In this document: piece by piece, positions 5,711 through 8,318 of the stretch
Layout of the letters: each line of letters begins with the position of its first letter
How positions within the stretch are numbered: the first letter of the stretch is position 1
From: Anaeromyxobacteraceae bacterium
GTDB taxonomy: Bacteria; Myxococcota; Myxococcia; Myxococcales; Anaeromyxobacteraceae
Direction of reading: 5' to 3'
NCBI GenBank assembly: GCA_027349605.1
Contig: DAIEMM010000167.1
Span: forward strand, 1 to 8,318
DNA length: 8,318 nt
Notes under the pieces: generated by a model
The model's input: the letters and a program-made list of their open reading frames with translations, nothing else
What the model was told of the DNA's origin: nothing
Database searches by the model: none
Position numbers and translations under genes: made by a program

Positions 5711-6651
5711 GTCGCGGCCCTCCGGCGCCGGCGGAAGATCGACCACAGCCCCTCGGGCAGGAACAGGATCACCGCCAGCATGGCGCTCCCCATGACCAGC
5801 TGCCAGGTGTTGGGGGCGTGCTCGTAGGCGAAGCTGCGCAGGAGCTCGAGCAGCACGGCCCCGGCGAAGGGGGCCGCCACGCTGGCCGTGCCGGAGAGGA
5901 TGGCCACGAAGACGAACTCGCCGGAGGTGGTCCAGTAGGCCATCTCCGGGTCGATGTGGCCGACCGCCAGGGCGGTGAGCGCGCCTCCCACCCCGGCCAT
6001 GGCGGCGGCGATGACGAGGTTCAGGTGCACCAGGTTGCGGACCGACGCGCCCATGTACTCGACGCGCAGCTCGTTGTCGCGCACCGCCGGGGCGAGCCGC
6101 CCCAGGTAGGAGCCCAGGTACCGGTCCAGCCCGACCGCTGCGCCGAAGGCGCACAGGGCCGCCAGTGCGTAGACCCCGTAACGCCCCAGGGTGCTGCCAA
6201 TGGGGAGGCCGAAGACGGTGCGGGCGGCCACGTTGAAGCCGTCGGTCGAGCCCAGCGCCGAGGTCTTCACCAGGAGTCCATAGAGGATCATCGAGAAGGC
6301 CAGCGAGAGCATGGCGAAGAAGATGGCCCGGTAACGCGCCAGGAGCAGGCCGAGCCCGGCGGCCACCGCGGCCGCCGTGAGGCCGCCCAGGAGCACCATG
6401 GGGACGGCGTCGCCGAGGTCGAGCGCCTGGGAGCCCACCCCGGCCGCGTAGGCGCCGGCGGCGAAGTAGAGCCCCTGGCCGAAGGAGACCAGCCCGGTGC
6501 GCATGAGCAGGAGCAGGCCCAGCGCCACCATCCCCTTGGCGATGGCGATGGTGACGAGGAACAGCGCCCACTTGGGCAGGAGCGGGGCGGCCAGTCCCAT
6601 CACCAGGAGCGCGACGCCCAGCCCCAGCGTGGTTCGGCGGAAGGAGGTCAT
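5707..6651 (-). CDS. livM: ABC transporter permease, LivM type
   Basis: A 314-residue integral inner-membrane permease that with LivH forms the translocation channel. Hydrophobic segments lie at about residues 9-25, 28-50, 58-72, 84-104, 108-128, 157-174, 208-230, 246-267 and 283-299. The family motif GLVSFGQGLYFAAGAYAA is at 53-70, where LivM proteins carry 'G..SfG.a.f...GAY'. The cytoplasmic loop that contacts the ATPase (DNELRVEYMGASVRNL, 192-207) is followed by the usual helix AAAMAGVGGALTAL. The C-terminus is basic (RRRRR), as expected on the cytoplasmic side. The ATG overlaps the livH stop as ATGA; only a weak GAGG lies 10 bases upstream, so translation is probably coupled to livH. A long upstream open frame in the same register is shadow of livH. 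Confidence 0.93.
   Translation of the reverse strand: MTSFRRTTLGLGVALLVMGLAAPLLPKWALFLVTIAIAKGMVALGLLLLMRTGLVSFGQGLYFAAGAYAAGVGSQALDLGDAVPMVLLGGLTAAAVAAGLGLLLARYRAIFFAMLSLAFSMILYGLLVKTSALGSTDGFNVAARTVFGLPIGSTLGRYGVYALAALCAFGAAVGLDRYLGSYLGRLAPAVRDNELRVEYMGASVRNLVHLNLVIAAAMAGVGGALTALAVGHIDPEMAYWTTSGEFVFVAILSGTASVAAPFAGAVLLELLRSFAYEHAPNTWQLVMGSAMLAVILFLPEGLWSIFRRRRRAAT
5718..5723 (-). promoter_or_regulatory. Ribosome binding site of livG
   Basis: GGAGGG on the minus strand sits 7 bases before the GTG at 5710, inside the livM 3' end. It decides in favour of this GTG as the livG start. Confidence 0.6.
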
Positions 6652-7544
6652 ATCTTTCGGGCCTCGGCCGCCACGAAGAGGCCGCGGGGGCGCACGGCGA
6701 GCACCAGCGCCATCACGAGGTAGATGCTGAAGAGCTCCACCTGGGGGAAGAAGTGGACGGCTCCGGAGCGGACCAGCCCCACGATGAGGGCCCCCAGCGC
6801 GGCGCCCTGCATCGAGCCCAGCCCGCCGATGACCACCACCGCGAAGGCCAGCACGATGGTCTCGACGCCCATGCCGGGGACCACCGACACGGTGGGGGCG
6901 GTGAGCGCGCCGCCGATGGCCGCCAGCATGGTCCCCAGGGTGAAGGTGACGAGGTAGACCCGGTTGACGTTGATGCCCATGGCCGCGCTCACCTCGCGGT
7001 CGTGGATGACGGCGGTGAGGAGCTTGCCGTAACGCGTGCCGTAGATCCCGATGCGGAGGAGCACGCCGACCAGCACGGCCGCCCCGACCAGCACGGCGCT
7101 GTAGACCGGGTAGGAGAGCGCCCCCATCTCGACGTTGCCGAGGAGGCCGTAGGGCTCGTAGATGAAGTAGGACTCCACGCCCCAGACGAGCTTGATCACG
7201 TCCTCGAGGATGAGGAAGAGCGCGTAGGTGACGAGGACCAGCACCACCTCGTCGCGCCCGTAGCAGAAGCGGAGCAGGCCCCTCTCGATGAGCGGGCCCA
7301 CCACCAGGCCGACGAGCAGCGCCGCCAGGACCAGCATGGCGTAGCTGCCCATCGGCGCCCACCCGGCGCGAAGCCAGGCGCCGGCGAGAGAGGCCGCGGC
7401 GTAGGCGCCCAGCGCGTACAGGCTGCCGTGCGCCATGTTGAGGATGCGCATCACGCCGTAGACCAGGGTCAGTCCCGTGGCGATGACGAACAGCCACGAC
7501 GCGTAGATCACGCCGTCGACCAGGACGGCCAGGATCGTGCTCAT
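6648..7544 (-). CDS. livH: ABC transporter permease, LivH type
   Basis: A 298-residue inner-membrane permease, partner of LivM. The N-terminal family signature GLTLVYGVMRILNMAHGSLY (24-43) is nearly canonical for LivH. The ATPase-contact loop with DREVSAAMGINVNRVY is at 182-197, and IGGLGSMQGAALGALIVGL is at 239-257. Hydrophobic segments lie at about residues 5-30, 40-60, 67-92, 98-120, 147-165, 196-216, 225-247 and 270-285, in line with the family. The ATG at 7544 follows the binding-protein stop by 31 bp and has AGAGAGG 9 bases upstream. Permease sequence does not disclose the substrate, which the binding protein determines. Confidence 0.94.
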   Translation of the reverse strand: MSTILAVLVDGVIYASWLFVIATGLTLVYGVMRILNMAHGSLYALGAYAAASLAGAWLRAGWAPMGSYAMLVLAALLVGLVVGPLIERGLLRFCYGRDEVVLVLVTYALFLILEDVIKLVWGVESYFIYEPYGLLGNVEMGALSYPVYSAVLVGAAVLVGVLLRIGIYGTRYGKLLTAVIHDREVSAAMGINVNRVYLVTFTLGTMLAAIGGALTAPTVSVVPGMGVETIVLAFAVVVIGGLGSMQGAALGALIVGLVRSGAVHFFPQVELFSIYLVMALVLAVRPRGLFVAAEARKI

Positions 7545-7553
7545 GTCGAGCGG

Positions 7554-7560
7554 CCTCTCT
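7554..7560 (-). promoter_or_regulatory. Ribosome binding site of livH
   Basis: AGAGAGG on the minus strand is 9 bases before the livH ATG at 7544. It lies in the 31-bp gap after the binding-protein gene, which shows no convincing hairpin of the kind that sometimes lowers permease expression relative to the binding protein. Confidence 0.5.
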
Positions 7561-7575
7561 CAGCCGGTGGAGGGT

Positions 7576-8318
7576 CTACTTGGGGGCCTTGAAGCCCGCC
7601 TTGATCCAGTCGGCGCTCTTCACGCCCTCCGGGGGGTTCACCTTCTCGGCCGGGTAGCGCTTCACCTTGTCGAAGGTGAGCTTGCCCTTCACCATCTTGG
7701 CCTGGCCGTAGACCGTCTCCTCGATGGCCTGGTGGCCCTTGCCGAGCGCCATCTTGATGGTGCCGCTCGGCGTCTCGAAGATGAGCCCCTCGAAGGCGGC
7801 GATGACCTGGTCCTGGGTGGGCGCGGCGGCGCCGGCGCCCTGGGCCTTCTCGTAGGCGGCCTTGAGGCCGAGGAGGGACTGCGACATGTGGTAGGCGGGG
7901 TAGTTGGGCGAGAGGACGAAGCGGTCCTGGTATGCGGCCCGGAAGAACCGGTTCAGCTCGTTGTCCGGGGCATAGGCGCCGTGCGGGCCGCGCGCGCCGA
8001 TCATGGTGCCCTCGGGGATCTTGTCGCCCAGCTTGTGGGTGGCGGTCTCGCCGCAGGTCAGCACCGCCTTGCTGTGCTTGAGCGCGCCGCGGGGACCTGC
8101 CTGCAGCACGAAGGCGTCGAGGTCGCCACCCCAGAAGCTGGAGTGGATGACGTCGGGCCTGCCCGCCATGAGGGCCGAGATCTCGGCGCCGTACTGGCCG
8201 GCGAGGAGCTTGGGCATCTGCGAGGTGGTCACCTCGACGCCGGGCCTGAGGACCTTCATCGACGCCTCGAAGTCGTTCCAGGAGTCCTGGCCCCAGGCGT
8301 AGTTCTGGTTGATGCCGG
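7576..8318 (-). CDS. Periplasmic substrate-binding protein of a HAAT-type ABC importer (5' end missing)
   Basis: The last 246 residues of a type I periplasmic binding protein (Peripla_BP_6/LivK superfamily), which captures the solute and delivers it to LivH/LivM. The N-terminal half, with the secretion signal, lies beyond the right edge, and the frame is open to that edge. The visible part begins with the NYAWGQDSWNDF segment that starts the second lobe in this superfamily. It continues with PGVEVTTSQM, a 'DVIHSSFWGGD' strand-turn, and a 'TPSGTIKM' segment near the C-terminus that resembles the '.G.v.fd..g' strand of the family. One Cys is seen in VLTCGETATHK. An internal ATG at 8259 is not the start. 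The protein is clearly not close to E. coli LivJ/LivK, so leucine binding should not be assumed; related proteins bind amides, aromatic acids and other small carboxylates. The gene is the first visible one of the operon; its promoter is outside the window. Confidence 0.9.
   Translation of the reverse strand, partial: GINQNYAWGQDSWNDFEASMKVLRPGVEVTTSQMPKLLAGQYGAEISALMAGRPDVIHSSFWGGDLDAFVLQAGPRGALKHSKAVLTCGETATHKLGDKIPEGTMIGARGPHGAYAPDNELNRFFRAAYQDRFVLSPNYPAYHMSQSLLGLKAAYEKAQGAGAAAPTQDQVIAAFEGLIFETPSGTIKMALGKGHQAIEETVYGQAKMVKGKLTFDKVKRYPAEKVNPPEGVKSADWIKAGFKAPK

Noticed and set aside
5711..6571. N-terminal extension of LivG
   Set aside because: It is a shadow of livM. LivG begins at the GTG with a ribosome binding site and a 4-nt overlap with livM.

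Overview
The window is very GC-rich, with a strong G/C bias at third codon positions and long open frames on the antisense of most genes. Genes are packed tightly, with short gaps or overlaps. This fits a high-GC Gram-negative bacterium. A lipoprotein with HAF-like repeats beside a sensor kinase makes a Myxococcota/Deltaproteobacteria host (for example an Anaeromyxobacter-like organism) plausible, but no rRNA or other marker gene proves it.

Layout. Positions 2-361 (+) hold the C-terminal ATPase domain of a sensor histidine kinase cut by the left edge. Positions 393-1739 (+) encode a predicted outer-membrane or periplasmic lipoprotein with about six degenerate 'PxxWxNG' repeats, probably from a leaderless promoter at 358-386. 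It converges, across an 18-bp gap filled by a small hairpin, on a long minus-strand operon that continues past the right edge.

Read in its own direction (right to left), the operon encodes: a type I periplasmic substrate-binding protein (partial, 8318-7576), permease LivH (7544-6648), permease LivM (6651-5707), ATPase LivG (5710-4934), ATPase LivF (4940-4290), a zinc-dependent medium-chain alcohol dehydrogenase (4267-3140) and a Sad-like succinate-semialdehyde/aldehyde dehydrogenase (3122-1758). The permease and ATPase genes overlap by 4, 4 and 7 nt and the two enzyme genes follow after gaps of 22 and 17 nt, so all seven are probably co-transcribed.

Together they look like an uptake-and-oxidation module. 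A HAAT-type ABC importer brings in a small organic solute, and the two dehydrogenases can oxidise an alcohol to an aldehyde and then to an acid. A 4-hydroxybutyrate to succinate semialdehyde to succinate route fits the aldehyde dehydrogenase subfamily, but the substrate is not shown by sequence.

The most notable points are: a predicted asymmetric pair of ATP sites (degenerate signature in LivG, missing H-loop His in LivF); the coupling of this importer to two dehydrogenases; a Cys-x-Cys at the aldehyde dehydrogenase active site; and the repeat lipoprotein with its promoter-like sequence spaced for leaderless translation. I saw no mobile element, CRISPR array, tRNA or rRNA. No gene-free stretch exceeds about 31 bases.
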